Source of the DNA: Tranzscheliella williamsii
Taxonomy: Eukaryota; Basidiomycota; Ustilaginomycetes; Ustilaginales; Ustilaginaceae
Length of the DNA: 64,000 nt
Direction: 5' to 3'
Assembly (NCBI GenBank): GCA_023212725.1
Contig: JALBYF010000029.1
Location: 124,001 to 188,000 of the forward strand
In this document: one piece after another, positions 1-10,700 of the stretch
How the letters are laid out: each line of letters begins with the position of its first letter
Position numbering within the stretch: position 1 is the stretch's first letter
Notes under the pieces: model-generated
What the model saw: the letters and a program-made list of their open reading frames with translations, nothing else
Databases searched by the model: none
What the model was told of the DNA's origin: nothing
Made by a program: the position numbers and the translations under genes

Positions 1-1041
1 ATTTAGTTGGGTCTGCTTGGACTGGATTTCCGCCTGAATGCGTGCGAGCTCTGCTTCCAGAGCGGCTTTGCGATCAGCCCTCCTTCCCCCCACTTCCTCG
101 AGCTCTTCCACCAGCGATTCGATCTGGGCAAGCTGCTTAGAGACGTCCCTCCTTTCCTGTTCGAGCTGATTCTTCTCTAGATTCCTCTGCTCCAAAACTT
201 GGGCAGTAGAGGCAAGCTCGGCTTCGAGGCGAGCCAGTAGCTTTTCGCGCTCATTGAACTCGCTGCGTCGGACATTCGAGGTCTCTACCTCGCGGCGCCT
301 CTCCTCTTCCAGTTTTTCGAGCAACTCGGCACACTCGGTCAGTTCTCGCTGGTGCAGGCTGTACTCGATGCATCGGCGCTCGCGGTCCTTTTCGTAGTAT
401 TCGCGCAACTCTTCCTTTTCGTCGTCGAGCTCGTGCAGTCTGCTCTCGATGTACGAGATGAGGTCATCTATCTTGGCACGTTTGGCATCGGTGTCCTCCA
501 TGATTTTGATGGATTCAGCCCTGCGCTGCTCGTAGACCCTGGTGCCTGCGACTTCCTTGAGCAAGCCCAAACGTTCGTGGTCTTTGGCATTGGTCAGATG
601 GGTGATCCTGCCTTGCGGAACAATGTAATACGGGTTACTCCTGGAGAAGCCGGCGGATTCCAGCAGGTTAGCAACATCTGCTTTCGAAGCCGATTTACGG
701 TCGATACTGTATTCGTCCTTCTTGAGACCGATAGTGCGTCGCAGAATGACTTCCGTGCCGTTGGTCGGGAAGCGGTTGTCGCTATTGTCAAAGACAATCT
801 CCACAAATGCCGAAAGGGTGGCGGAAGTAGAGCTGGAGCTGTCGTGGAGCAGGGACTGACGCTCCTCGCGAGACATGGAGGTATACGCATCGGAGAGGAC
901 AAATCGGATGGCAGAGAAGAAGTTGGACTTGCCGGAGCCATTTCGCCCCACCACGACATTGTGATGCGGAGAAAAGGGCTCGACGGCTGTCTGATCCCGG
1001 TAGGACTTGAAACCCTGGATCGTGAGCGTCTTGATGAACAT
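1..1041 (-). CDS. SMC3: Cohesin subunit SMC3, N-terminal part (runs off left edge)
   Basis: The first 347 codons are open from an ATG at 1041 to the window edge, with no stop or needed intron. SMC3 is one of the two ATPase arms of the cohesin ring that holds sister chromatids together in the nucleus. The protein opens [16 protein letters not shown], the usual SMC3 start. It has the Walker A loop GRNGSGKS at residues 32-39 and the SMC3-typical stretches [28 protein letters not shown] and [13 protein letters not shown] charged coiled coil begins near residue 200 and continues to the edge. The hinge, second coiled coil and the C-terminal ATPase half lie outside the window. The match to SMC3 rather than SMC1, 2 or 4 rests on the FDNSDNR and NPYYIV motifs. 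Confidence 0.95.
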   Translation of the reverse strand, partial: MFIKTLTIQGFKSYRDQTAVEPFSPHHNVVVGRNGSGKSNFFSAIRFVLSDAYTSMSREERQSLLHDSSSSTSATLSAFVEIVFDNSDNRFPTNGTEVILRRTIGLKKDEYSIDRKSASKADVANLLESAGFSRSNPYYIVPQGRITHLTNAKDHERLGLLKEVAGTRVYEQRRAESIKIMEDTDAKRAKIDDLISYIESRLHELDDEKEELREYYEKDRERRCIEYSLHQRELTECAELLEKLEEERRREVETSNVRRSEFNEREKLLARLEAELASTAQVLEQRNLEKNQLEQERRDVSKQLAQIESLVEELEEVGGRRADRKAALEAELARIQAEIQSKQTQLN

Positions 1042-1658
1042 CGTGGATGCTGAAGGGCTCGGCGGCCAACACGCTCAAGCGAAGCGGACAGGTAGGGGAA
1101 AAGCTTTTGCTCTTATCGAGAGATGACTCTGCTGACGCCGCTTCACGTTTTCCTAGCTAAGCAGTACCCCGTTTACATGGGCGGTGCAAAAGTGCACGAG
1201 CGAGCCAGGCGAGGACACGTCGAGACGGCGTGGTGTAGAAGGGCGACGGTGGCAGGGAAGGGAGGAAGCCATCGGTAACTCAGCCAGCTGTATCTGGCAG
1301 ACTAAAGTTGATCCTCGACCGCGCATGCTTTATCGCAGCAAGTAGCGTTGCGGCGTAAAGAGCTTGACGCGACGCGTCCGCTGAACATAGTAGACCTAAC
1401 ACCGCGAGCTGATTTCTCCCAAGTGAGCAAGGACAAGGACAAAGGGGGACTCGCACTGATTCAGTTGGCCAGCAAAATCCCGCCTTTCGCCGTCGCTCCG
1501 GTTGTCGGGCCCAGCAGCACACACATCGCAGCGCATGCAAAATGGAGGCAACACAGTAGCGACAATGGTGAGGGACGTCGCAGAGTGGATTGACAAATGA
1601 GGCTACCGGAGCGAAAGAGTGGCAGAACAAATAAGAAGGGATGGAGCGGTAAAGGGGA
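1042..1658. other. Intergenic: SMC3 upstream region and 3' flank of the RRM gene
   Basis: This stretch holds the presumed promoter of SMC3 and the 3' flank of the next minus-strand gene. Only short open frames without family resemblance occur. I see no RNA gene or repeat. Confidence 0.6.
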
Positions 1659-2768
1659 TCAGGTGTCAATCTCCATGCCTGCGCTGTGAGATCCGTTGGC
1701 GCTTTTGTTTCCTTTCTTGGCTTTGGCTGCTTCTCTCTTCCTTTTCTTCTTCTCCGCAGCTGCTTTCAGGGCTGCACTGTCTGACTTGGGCGTGCCGGCT
1801 TGCTGGACAAGCCGCTGAGCGAGAGGAAGACCGCCGAGCCGCTTGCCAAGCTGTGTGTTCTTGCCCGTGGCAGCGATTGCTTTGGCCCTAGCCTCTTCCT
1901 TGGCCTTCTTCTTGGCTTCCTCCACCTTGAGCTTTTGCGCTTGAGCAGGTGTCAGGAGCCTGTTAGCCAGCGGTAGGGGCAGCCTCTCAGCCAACGACTT
2001 GACTTTCGGTGCGGGGGCTCCAGCTTTCTTCGGCCCAGTGGGAGCCGTCGCCCCTTTAGCAGCGGGGGCCGTATGCGAGTTCGACTTTTTGGCGCTTGGC
2101 TCGACCAGCTCCGCTGTTCTTGCCCGAGAGCGGGTGCTAGCTGGACCAGTGGGGATAGCTGCACGAACGGCGGGCGCCGGAGCGGGCGTGTAGGGCAACG
2201 GAGCCGGCGCAGGGATCAGGTTGCCCGAGCCTCTCTCCCTTGGCCTCTGTGCTGCCGCCTGTGCTGTTGCTCTTGAGAATTGGCTATAAGTATCCCTTGG
2301 TACGTCCGGTTTTTTGATCGATACTTGAAGAATTCGGCCATCTGCCAGCGCACCGTGGAACTTTTCTACCGCCATCTCGGCATCCGCTCGCTGCTCGAAC
2401 GCAACTTCGAACGAAACCGTCGGGTGGTTTGCCGAAGCAAGAGGACGTTGTTTCACATCTTCCACCTTCCCGAACGTGCCGAATGTGAGACGGACATCCT
2501 CGTTCGACGTTCCGTTTACCAGGTTCGAAACCACAATCCAGGTAGGACCACTGGAGCCCCGGATGCTGAGCTCGGGTGGAGGGTAGGACATCCCAGCAGT
2601 AGTATGAGTGACTTCCACGGGCGCTGCCTGCTTTGGGTCGTTATAGGGTTGAGCACCTCCGCGAGGCCGTGAATCGCGCGAATACGGGTCACTTCGTCGC
2701 GGGGGTTTGGTGTTGGCAGCACCGCGACGCGGCCCTTGCCTAGTACCATCCCTCATGGGTGTGTCCAT
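1659..2768 (-). CDS. ALY/REF-like RNA-binding protein (mRNA export adaptor type)
   Basis: A 369-residue protein with one RRM at about residues 77-153. RNP2-like WIVVSNL opens the domain, FGTFGKVEDV follows, and FEQRADAEMAVEKFHGALADGR closes it, the pattern of Yra1/Mlo3/ALYREF RRMs that link splicing to mRNA export. The N-terminus is Arg/Gly/Pro-rich. The C-terminal half is Ala/Lys-rich with two similar short blocks (LAERLPLPLANRLL and GGLPLAQRLVQQ) and a basic KKKRKREAAKAKK nuclear signal. I chose the ATG at 2768 (MDTPMRDG). The frame stays open upstream to 2903, but only through a non-ATG codon, and that part encodes an unrelated hydrophobic stretch. The family assignment rests on the RRM; another single-RRM nuclear protein is possible. 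Confidence 0.65.
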   Translation of the reverse strand: MDTPMRDGTRQGPRRGAANTKPPRRSDPYSRDSRPRGGAQPYNDPKQAAPVEVTHTTAGMSYPPPELSIRGSSGPTWIVVSNLVNGTSNEDVRLTFGTFGKVEDVKQRPLASANHPTVSFEVAFEQRADAEMAVEKFHGALADGRILQVSIKKPDVPRDTYSQFSRATAQAAAQRPRERGSGNLIPAPAPLPYTPAPAPAVRAAIPTGPASTRSRARTAELVEPSAKKSNSHTAPAAKGATAPTGPKKAGAPAPKVKSLAERLPLPLANRLLTPAQAQKLKVEEAKKKAKEEARAKAIAATGKNTQLGKRLGGLPLAQRLVQQAGTPKSDSAALKAAAEKKKRKREAAKAKKGNKSANGSHSAGMEIDT

Positions 2769-3466
2769 AATGTATGTTTGCCTTGTGGTATTCTGAGGGA
2801 GAAGGCTGATGAGATAGCTGCCAGAAGTCCACGCCTGTGTGAATGCTTTGTCGTATAGCTGATCGGACTGCAAGATGAAAGGGAAGAAGAACAGTGCGCG
2901 CACGTCGGAGAACGCTATCGCGGATAATTAAGCTGCTGTGGCGCTCAGAACGCGCAACCCTCGTCGGAGCCGAAAGAGAAACGGTCTAACATCCAGCAGC
3001 ATAGAACCACGAACGAAGGATTTGTCTGATACCGTGACTAGAAGTGTGAGTCCACATTCGATCACAATCACAATGCAACTGTAACTATGCTATGGCTGGG
3101 TTGCCTGCGCGCAGGGGCCCGTGTCATCAAGACGCAGCGGAAGCTTGAGTCGTTGATTGGTCGTCAGACTGTGCGAGAGTGCGCAGTACATGTATGGTCA
3201 TCAGCGTGGAGCTAGAACAAGGTACTGGATACAACGGACGGGGAAGAGTACACGAGAATGCTGAAATGTCTGAGATCATTGGGAGCCGATTATGGATGGG
3301 GGGTCATTGTGGCAGAAGCATGCCACTGGAACGTAGACCGAAGGGCGCGAGACGTACGAGTCGAGCCGCTAACGGAGGCAAGCTGGCCAATCAAGTCGCA
3401 ATAACGTCTAGCCTCTGCGATTGGAAGCGATGGAAAGAAGGAGTCTGCGGTAGCTGTCCTAATGAC
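2769..3466. other. Intergenic: upstream of the RRM gene, downstream of the FHA gene
   Basis: About 700 bp between two minus-strand genes. It should hold the RRM gene promoter and the FHA gene's 3' UTR. No further gene or repeat is recognised. Confidence 0.55.
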
Positions 3467-5947
3467 TCAGGCTCTGCCAGAGAGCGCCAATTTCAACCGC
3501 GTGAGATCTTCGCCAGCCATAATCCAAGCGGTCACACCAATGAGGACCACGCCGACAGCCGCGGCCGCGTTTAGTGCTGATGGAGCCGGAGCTGAGCCTT
3601 TGGCTGGGCTGCTACCGCCGTTATTGCGGCCATAACGGTGATCGAGCTTGGCGTTATAAGATTCTGAGAGGGTGTTGGGTCGTAATGTTTCTGGCGATAC
3701 TTCAGGCGTTGTCACTTCCGTAGCTGTAGATGGGCGCGTCGAGTTCGAATCTGCAATGCTCCGCGTTGATTGGCTGGTCGAGAGCGCATCGTCATCTCTA
3801 CCGTTCAGGTGAGAGCGGGGACTGGTCCATGTGTGCCTGTCATCGCCGTCTTCCTCCGCATCGCTTGACCCAAAAGCCAGACCTGCTTCGCTGCTGCCGT
3901 ATAGAAGAGATCGAAGGGCGCTATTGACGTGTCGCTTTCGTCGGCTGCTTGCCTTTCTAGGTCGATTGCGAGTTTCGCGCAGAGGAGAGTGGTTTGAGCT
4001 TCCCGAGGCTTCCGAGACAGAGGTGCCAGAGACGCTCGAGATACCGCGCGACGATTCGGCATCGGCAGCCTGAATAGGTTCGTCGTCGTCGGTTACACTG
4101 CTATTCAGCTCGTCCTCCATCCTCCGGTTGGCTTCGTCCCACGCCTGGACGACTTTGCGCAGCTCCTCGCGTTCGGACTGTAAACCGTCGCGCTCCCTTT
4201 GCCAGCTGTCCTCAAATTCCACCTTGAATTCGGTCCAGCGGCCCTCTATATCTTTGAGGGCAACGTTGGTCTGATCTGCATCTGGCTGATCGGGAGAGGA
4301 TCGCGTCGCTTTCTGCTCCACCTCTAGCTCTAGGCTGTGGACGCGCGCCTCAAGAACTTTGACGGTGTCGGTCACGCTGGCATGTTGACTCTGGAGCCCA
4401 CGGCTGAGGTCGAGAGCCTGCTCCAATTGCGATGCAAGCTCCTCAAGGCGAGCTGATAGTGCAACGTTCTGGGCACGGAGTTCATCCTCGCGAGTATCGC
4501 CAGAGGAGGCAGTAGGCGTAGGTTCTGCTTCGGTGATTTCTGGCTCTTGCTTCTGCTCGAAATCGGCAGCGTCCTGGGTCACGAGGTGGGATGGCATGTC
4601 GGGCGGGGCACGGGGCCCAATGTGGCTGGCATTGGCGGCCAGTGCATGACTGCCATGCTTCTTGAAGGAATCCATCTCATCGTCTTGGGTGATGGTTTCA
4701 ATGCTGGCGATGCTCGCACTGTCGTCGTTATCATCTGTGTCAGCCGTATGACGGCTTTGCAAGCCCCTAAGGGTTCCAAAACCGTTCATGCGGTGAGACC
4801 CGAAAGAGGCCTCGTCCAGTTCACGTTTGGTCTCTTCCATTTGCATTTTGATAGTGTTTACCTCCTGCTTGATCAAATCTTGCTCGGAGAGAATGGTCTC
4901 CAGGCTTCTAATCTTTTCGACGTGGGCAGCCAGCGAAGACTGGGTATCTGACAGCTGCGCTTGCAATGCCGAGATAGTGGCAGCATGCGCATCGCTGGTC
5001 ACTTTCTCGGCAGCACGAGCCTGCTGTTCCTGTTGTGCTGTGACACTGCCAGGAGGTGGAGGTACGAGATGAGGATAGGGAGCATCGGTGAGGGATGGAG
5101 CACCTCCGCCGAGAGTCTCGTGGATGTCATGCATGGTATTGGTGATGTGGCCAAGGTCATTCCAAGTGTCTTTGCTCCTTTGGAGTTCGCTCTGAAGCTT
5201 GCTGAGCACGTGGTCGAAGCTAAAGCCGGCCTTGCTTCTGCGAAGACCGCCTTCGGCTCCGGGGCCCACACCACTGCTTCCAAGCGGAGCACCGTGCATG
5301 CCTCCTCGGTACAAGCTGGCAAAGTCGTTTCGGAGACCTAGTGCATCCTCGGCGGTCAAAACAAGGTAGACGCGACATGCCACCTTGTGATGGATGATGG
5401 TTTTGTTGTCATCTCCGACAATGTCGATGCCGAATTCTACCATATCTTCATTGTGCAATTCGAAAACATCGGATTCCTGAGCTTCGGGGGAAAGGCGTTC
5501 GCCATTGATGAAGGTGCCGTTGGAAGACTTGACGTCCTTGATGTAGACCTTGCCGTTCTGGCTCCACACCTCGGCATGCATCCTAGACAAGACCTTGCTA
5601 TCGAAGTATCCATTGGTGGGATTGGGGATGGTCTTTGCATTGGTTTGTCGTCCGATCTTGATGCGGTTGGTGAGGCCGGGGGGGGACGCGAGACTGATCT
5701 GTTTGGGATGGAAGGTGTCGTTGAGGGGATGGAGATGCAGAGCCGGGTAGACGAGGCCTTGGGCATTGGCAGCTGCTTCGGCGCCACTGGGCGGAAAGCT
5801 CTGGGTATTGCTGGACGATGCTGTGGAGTGGAAGCCATTGGGTTGGCCGTTGGAGAGCTGCATGTTGGAGCGCGAAGAAGGACTGGAAGCGACACCAATG
5901 TTGGAAGGCGCATTAGCCATGGGCGTCCCGCCCATCATGGACTGCAT
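3467..5947 (-). CDS. Tail-anchored FHA-domain coiled-coil protein (SLMAP/Far9-Far10 type)
   Basis: An 826-residue protein with an FHA domain at about residues 70-196. Its phosphothreonine-binding signatures are visible: the GR pair at 99-100, SRMHAE at 121-126 and SSNGTFING at 141-149. Long coiled-coil stretches follow around 310-380 and 490-620, then a Ser-rich linker and one hydrophobic segment at about 792-813 (AAAAVGVVLIGVTAWIMAG) with a short basic tail. FHA plus coiled coil plus a C-terminal anchor is the plan of SLMAP, Far9/Far10 and Neurospora HAM-4. In that family the protein tethers the STRIPAK phosphatase-kinase complex to ER or nuclear-envelope membranes. The start is the ATG at 5947; an additional upstream exon cannot be excluded. 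Confidence 0.8.
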   Translation of the reverse strand: MQSMMGGTPMANAPSNIGVASSPSSRSNMQLSNGQPNGFHSTASSSNTQSFPPSGAEAAANAQGLVYPALHLHPLNDTFHPKQISLASPPGLTNRIKIGRQTNAKTIPNPTNGYFDSKVLSRMHAEVWSQNGKVYIKDVKSSNGTFINGERLSPEAQESDVFELHNEDMVEFGIDIVGDDNKTIIHHKVACRVYLVLTAEDALGLRNDFASLYRGGMHGAPLGSSGVGPGAEGGLRRSKAGFSFDHVLSKLQSELQRSKDTWNDLGHITNTMHDIHETLGGGAPSLTDAPYPHLVPPPPGSVTAQQEQQARAAEKVTSDAHAATISALQAQLSDTQSSLAAHVEKIRSLETILSEQDLIKQEVNTIKMQMEETKRELDEASFGSHRMNGFGTLRGLQSRHTADTDDNDDSASIASIETITQDDEMDSFKKHGSHALAANASHIGPRAPPDMPSHLVTQDAADFEQKQEPEITEAEPTPTASSGDTREDELRAQNVALSARLEELASQLEQALDLSRGLQSQHASVTDTVKVLEARVHSLELEVEQKATRSSPDQPDADQTNVALKDIEGRWTEFKVEFEDSWQRERDGLQSEREELRKVVQAWDEANRRMEDELNSSVTDDDEPIQAADAESSRGISSVSGTSVSEASGSSNHSPLRETRNRPRKASSRRKRHVNSALRSLLYGSSEAGLAFGSSDAEEDGDDRHTWTSPRSHLNGRDDDALSTSQSTRSIADSNSTRPSTATEVTTPEVSPETLRPNTLSESYNAKLDHRYGRNNGGSSPAKGSAPAPSALNAAAAVGVVLIGVTAWIMAGEDLTRLKLALSGRA

Positions 5948-6291
5948 GAGGAAGTTGTGCTACTGTGAGGGATGCGAAAGACAGGACGAGGCACAAAACT
6001 GTGATCTTGGGAGAAAACTTGGCGACGGATATCGGAATGAACGGGCACGATACTGGAAGAAGCAAGAGCAGAGCGCAATGCCACGTACAGACAAAGGTGG
6101 TGAGAAGATACAGATGCAGGACTGAACTATGCTGGACGGAAGCAAGTGAGAAAGCCAGCGGCGGACGGGAATCCTTTTGAGAACGGAGCACTTGACGCAG
6201 CAGCGATTCAAGTGAGAGCAGCGGGCGTCGGATGGTTGAGAAGGATATGAATAGTGTCACTGGTGCGAAGGTGAAGGTCTGGACGAAGTGT

Positions 6292-6354
6292 GTTGTAGCG
6301 TCGATGGAAGGTGTTGTAGCGTCGATGGATGGTGTTGTAGCGTCGATGGAGGGC
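6292..6354. repeat. Three tandem copies of a 21-bp unit
   Basis: Units at 6292-6312, 6313-6333 and 6334-6354 share GTTGTAGCGTCGATGGA and differ only in the last four bases. They lie about 345 bp upstream of the FHA-protein ATG. The unit length is a multiple of three and reads as a 7-residue repeat on the minus strand, but that frame matches no known protein. Confidence 0.9.
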
Positions 6355-7252
6355 GTGTCAAGGCTGGGATTCGTATCTAACGGCGTCAAGACCGGAGCGA
6401 TGAGAAGGAGACGCAGCGAATCCAGCGTAGGTGTTTCTTTGTAATTCAGCCTCTCAGCCTCTGCAGTCTGTGTTGCCAGTCAATAGACATTCTTTACTAC
6501 TGGACGTGGTCGAGAGCTGCCTTACCTGCCGTAATGCATGCGCATCGTCACGACGAATAGATTGAATCGCTTCTTGAAATCTCGCTATAGGAGGTCCTCT
6601 GCGTTTGAATTCAGGTCATCATTATCTCAACCTAATGAATATAGATCCATTGTATCAAAACACGCGTATTCGAGAAGCAGCCAGAAAGTGGTAAACTCGC
6701 TCACGTACTGACTATCTAATAACCGCCTCTGATGGGCTCATTACAACGGCAAACATCCTCCCTTCGCAGCCCTATGCGTATAGGCGGTGGGAAGATCTAA
6801 GTCACACCGCAATGCAATGGCAGAGGGCTTAGAAGCGTACAGCATTTTACCATTTTGCTGCCATTCGTTCTGAGCTTCCTTCTCCTGTGCCAAGGCACAT
6901 GCTGACTGGCAAGACCGTATGGAAAGGGGTGTTTTGAATGTAGATCAGATCGGGAGTATCAGACGCGCTATCAGAAACAGAATGGCACGCTTGTGGTTCG
7001 TTACGCGGTTTGTAGATCGCCGATCCACAGATTTTCATCTTATTGCCCGATCTGGTGTTCCACCTGCCACTAGTATGAGTATGACTCTACCATGTGGTTA
7101 TCCCCGCAGTGCGTCGACAGCATCCCTTTCTGCCCCGCACGTATGCTTGCCTGATGGATGCCTTGTAGCAGGTTGCCACAGGCATAGTTCACGACGCCGA
7201 AACCGAATGGAGTTGGCTGCGTCGATGATCCACGCTGGGCTAAAACGCATGA

Positions 7253-7303
7253 CACTTGACTCTGACTGTGACTTTGACTGTGACTTGTGACTTGTGACTT
7301 GGG
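7253..7303. repeat. TGACT / GTGACT short tandem repeat
   Basis: Repeated TGACT and GTGACTT words run from about 7256 to 7301. The last three copies are spaced exactly 7 bp apart. The array lies about 480 bp upstream of the arrestin gene ATG. Confidence 0.8.
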
Positions 7304-7479
7304 CCCAATGCAACATTGCACACGCCGCCCCGCTCGCGCCAGTCCGCATATCAAGGGCTGAATGCTTTGCTTGCCTTCTCCACGCTTTCCATTCACCCTC
7401 TCTTGTTGGTGTTCGTTCTGCTGCTCTTGCCTGCCACTGCCTACACCCCAGCAGCTTGCCACTTCCACATCATCCACAG

Positions 7480-7515
7480 CCGCATCCGCACCCGCATCCG
7501 CATCCGCATTTGCAT
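7480..7515. repeat. CCGCAT hexamer repeat
   Basis: Five to six near-perfect copies of CCGCAT/CCGCAC occur in the presumed leader of the arrestin gene. Confidence 0.75.
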
Positions 7516-7786
7516 CGTTCACCCAGGTCTCACCTCCTAGTGTTGATGTCTTGCTGAGCTCGCCGCTTCTTAGGATTTTCCCCACTTCACTCCAACGTGG
7601 CCAGCACACACTGTCAGTTTACGCTGTATGGCTTGCTGCTTACATGCTTCTTCATCTAAGCTCGACCACGTCTCTTGAGCGTCTTGTTCTCCTATTCGCT
7701 CTCTTGCCATCTTCTCCCTAGGCATGAAGCTCTACAACACCTTCGCTCATTGTCGTTGACGGTTCTAACAGGACCCTTAACCGAGG

Positions 7787-10700
7787 ATGGAAGCCCCCAC
7801 GTCTGCGCCTACCTCGAGCGTAGCTGCTACGGCTTTGCCGCCCTTATCGCAGGGCACAGTACAAAAGCAAGTTCCCTCATCAACACGAGGTGCGAGCCCA
7901 TCACCCGCAGCGGACGGCCCTATCTTCGTAGCCAATCATCATCGCACCAACAATCCTCATGACCCCAAGCTTATTGCCAACCCCAGCTTCAGGTCCCGCA
8001 AGTCTGCCCTATTTGCAGGCGTGTTGAGACCCAAGTCCAAGGCCGCAACACGTCGTCAACCTCACAGCAATCACCAGCAAACCCCATCCCCTGCTCCGTC
8101 CCGCCTGAACGCTGTCCCCGCCTCCAATTTGCCTACATTGATAGCTTCCTCAGCACCAGCGGAGGCAAGCTACGATGCTGGCACCTCAGCACCTTCACCC
8201 CTCTTCGGGCCGCCACGCTCCCCCGGAGGTCATCAGCACAGTCTAAGCTCGGAGGCGCCACGCCATCAAAACATCTCCGATGGAAGCTCCATTACCCCTA
8301 AGGATGAGTTGCTGCCCGACAGACTTCGATTGTCCACCAGTCCCCCCTTGCAACACGAATCCGAGGTCAATAGCGAATCTCCTGACAACCTCACCTCCCT
8401 GTCACACCCGAGCAAGGAAAGGACACATACAATCCTAGCGCCTCTAGACTTTTCGTCTTCGCCTCTTTTCGACGCAATTCCTACCACAATACAGCCCGTC
8501 TCAGCATCCAACACTGCCCCAACCAGCCCCAACGACGTCCCGAATGACAAAGGCTTCCAGCCCGGCCTCGACAGAATGGGGCCAAGTCCACGACTTGGCC
8601 AATCGTCATCTGCTCACTCATTCACCATTCCGGGCTATGATGCCGCTGTAGATGGAACTCAATCTACCTTCGTTGCCCCGCCGCCCACTTTCAGCAAATC
8701 GAAATCGAACTACGCTGACGAGACAGTGATACCGTCAACGTCGTTGCGAAAAGATGACGCTCTTTCATCCGCTATCCCGATCAAAGATGAGATCGGTCAA
8801 GGTTCCGATCTGCTAGAACTCCGCGCATCGCCTCCCAAGACGGAGGCTTCGACGTCACTGCCGCCTCTCCGACTGTCCACTACATCGCCCACGAAGCGGC
8901 GTAGCCTTGAACCCAGAGATCCAGCAATCGGAGTGCAGCCCTCTTCCTCGGCCCATTCTCTTTCTATCCCTTCACCACAGCGATTGTCGAGCCTTAGTCG
9001 AAAACATGCTGCCCAAGTCAACGGAACTGCCTCATCGTCTCTCACGCAAAATCTCTTGAAGGGGCCTGATCTGACATCCGCGTTCGAGGATGCTACTAGG
9101 CCGAAAGAGCAGCGTCGCATGAGCATGCTCGACTTTCTCATCGGCGAAGGAGACGTGGAGACCTCCACTGAAGGCAGCTCTCCTCATATCGGCAATCTCC
9201 GGAAACAGTCGCCACGAACCGAGCGTCGTCGTTCAGATGGCCTCACCTTACTGCCGGCATCAATACCGCTGTTGCAAGCCGCCCGCCAATTGCATCCGGG
9301 AGGGGCAAATCATGGTCCTCCCGCGCCAACGAGCAGAGCTGTGGATTTCGCCGAATCTGTGGTGCTCAAAGTGGAACCTCTTACCGACCATCTGACCATG
9401 TTTGGATCCACGCAGACCAGCTCCAACTATTCTCTTGCTGGAACCGTAGTGATACAGATACCTCGAGAGATACGAAAGTGCCATGTCCTACCTTCCACTC
9501 TCGACGCTTTACAGGCTGGTGTGAGCAGTACCCAGAGAGGAGATGCAACGCGGCCATCTATTAATGTCGAAGCGCTTTCCGTTCGCTTTTGTGGATATTC
9601 GGTCTATGTTGATTCCACGGGAAGATTCAGCGCGATCAAGCTGGCCGAAGTTTACCAAGACCTCCTTCAGCCCGAAGGTTGTGTCTGTTATGTCGATGTC
9701 GATGTCGATGACTATGACTCAGCCGGAGCGGAAAGCACAAATCAAGGTATTCCGCCACTCAAGTACGAGGTCGAGTTTGATCTTTCCGTTCCAGGCTGGC
9801 TTCCCGCGTCGCAGCGTTCACGCTTTGGAGGCACCTTATATTGCATTCAGGCCGAAGCCATCGTCGATGGTCACCGGCTTGTCTCCTACCCGTCTGTCAC
9901 GGAGGAGGCACACTCCCCAGCGCCAAAGCTCGACTTTACACATCCTTTGGTGCCTCGTTCCATGGTGACCAGTACTCCCGCCAAATCATTAGAGGCAGAG
10001 ATTTGGGCAATCAGTATGGATAATGGTAAAGCCAAAGACAAATCCCACGCTTCTTCCATCTCCGGTAGCGGCCGTACGAAAGGTAAAGCGACATGGCTTA
10101 ACAAAACAGCTAAGCAGTTGCAACTGCGCTCTATCAAAAAGCCCGCAGTGGGCGCTTCTCAGGGAGGAGCTGATAGCCAGCAAATCTCGGACATGCAAGG
10201 GCGCTCTCATCACAAGCTATCGGAGGTTTCCAACTCCCTCCTCTCTTCGGGCAAGCGCTGCCTCAAGAGCGATTGCAGTAGCATCCTGATTCGGAGGTGC
10301 AGAGAAGTTGTGCCAGTTCCGGTGGCCAGGTTGGCCATGCTTGGCACGGCCAGCCGCACCTTACTTAATGAAAGCCTACAACCTTCACAGGCACAGAATT
10401 TGCTCGAAACTGTGGCCGCAACCTCGACCGAACTTTCACCAACTTCGCAACGAACTCTTTTGGGCTCGGCACCCTTGCCCACCAGTATCGCTCCCTTCCA
10501 AGCAGCTTCAGATGTGGCTCAAACGAATGAGTCGAGCTTTACTACCGTACTCTCTCCTGCACGGACTGCTACTGTGTCTATAGGCTCGAGCAACGTTGCG
10601 GATGCGGCCAACAATGCAGCAGCAGTCGCTAGCGCCGTGGCCGCTTTGGCTCCATCTCCCCTGATCAACGAAACCGGCCCTCAAGTGTCTGACTATTTGA

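Larger units (their letters stand above)
5948..7786. other. Divergent intergenic region between the FHA and arrestin genes
   Basis: This 1.8-kb stretch separates two divergent genes and must carry both promoters. It contains a 3 x 21-bp tandem repeat, a GTGACT/TGACT microsatellite and a CCGCAT hexamer array, listed separately. From about 7360 to 7786 the plus strand is pyrimidine-rich, as expected for a leader of the arrestin gene. No convincing protein or RNA gene is seen. Confidence 0.6.

Noticed and set aside
2769..2903. Upstream extension of the ALY/REF-like protein
   Set aside because: Begins at a non-ATG codon and encodes a hydrophobic stretch unlike the family; the ATG at 2768 is preferred.
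5437..5913. 158-codon minus-strand frame inside the FHA gene
   Set aside because: Overlaps the FHA domain coding in another frame; shadow.
7294..7721. Several overlapping short plus-strand frames ahead of the arrestin gene
   Set aside because: They translate a pyrimidine-rich leader and microsatellites into Ser/Leu/Pro/His strings with no sign of a real protein.
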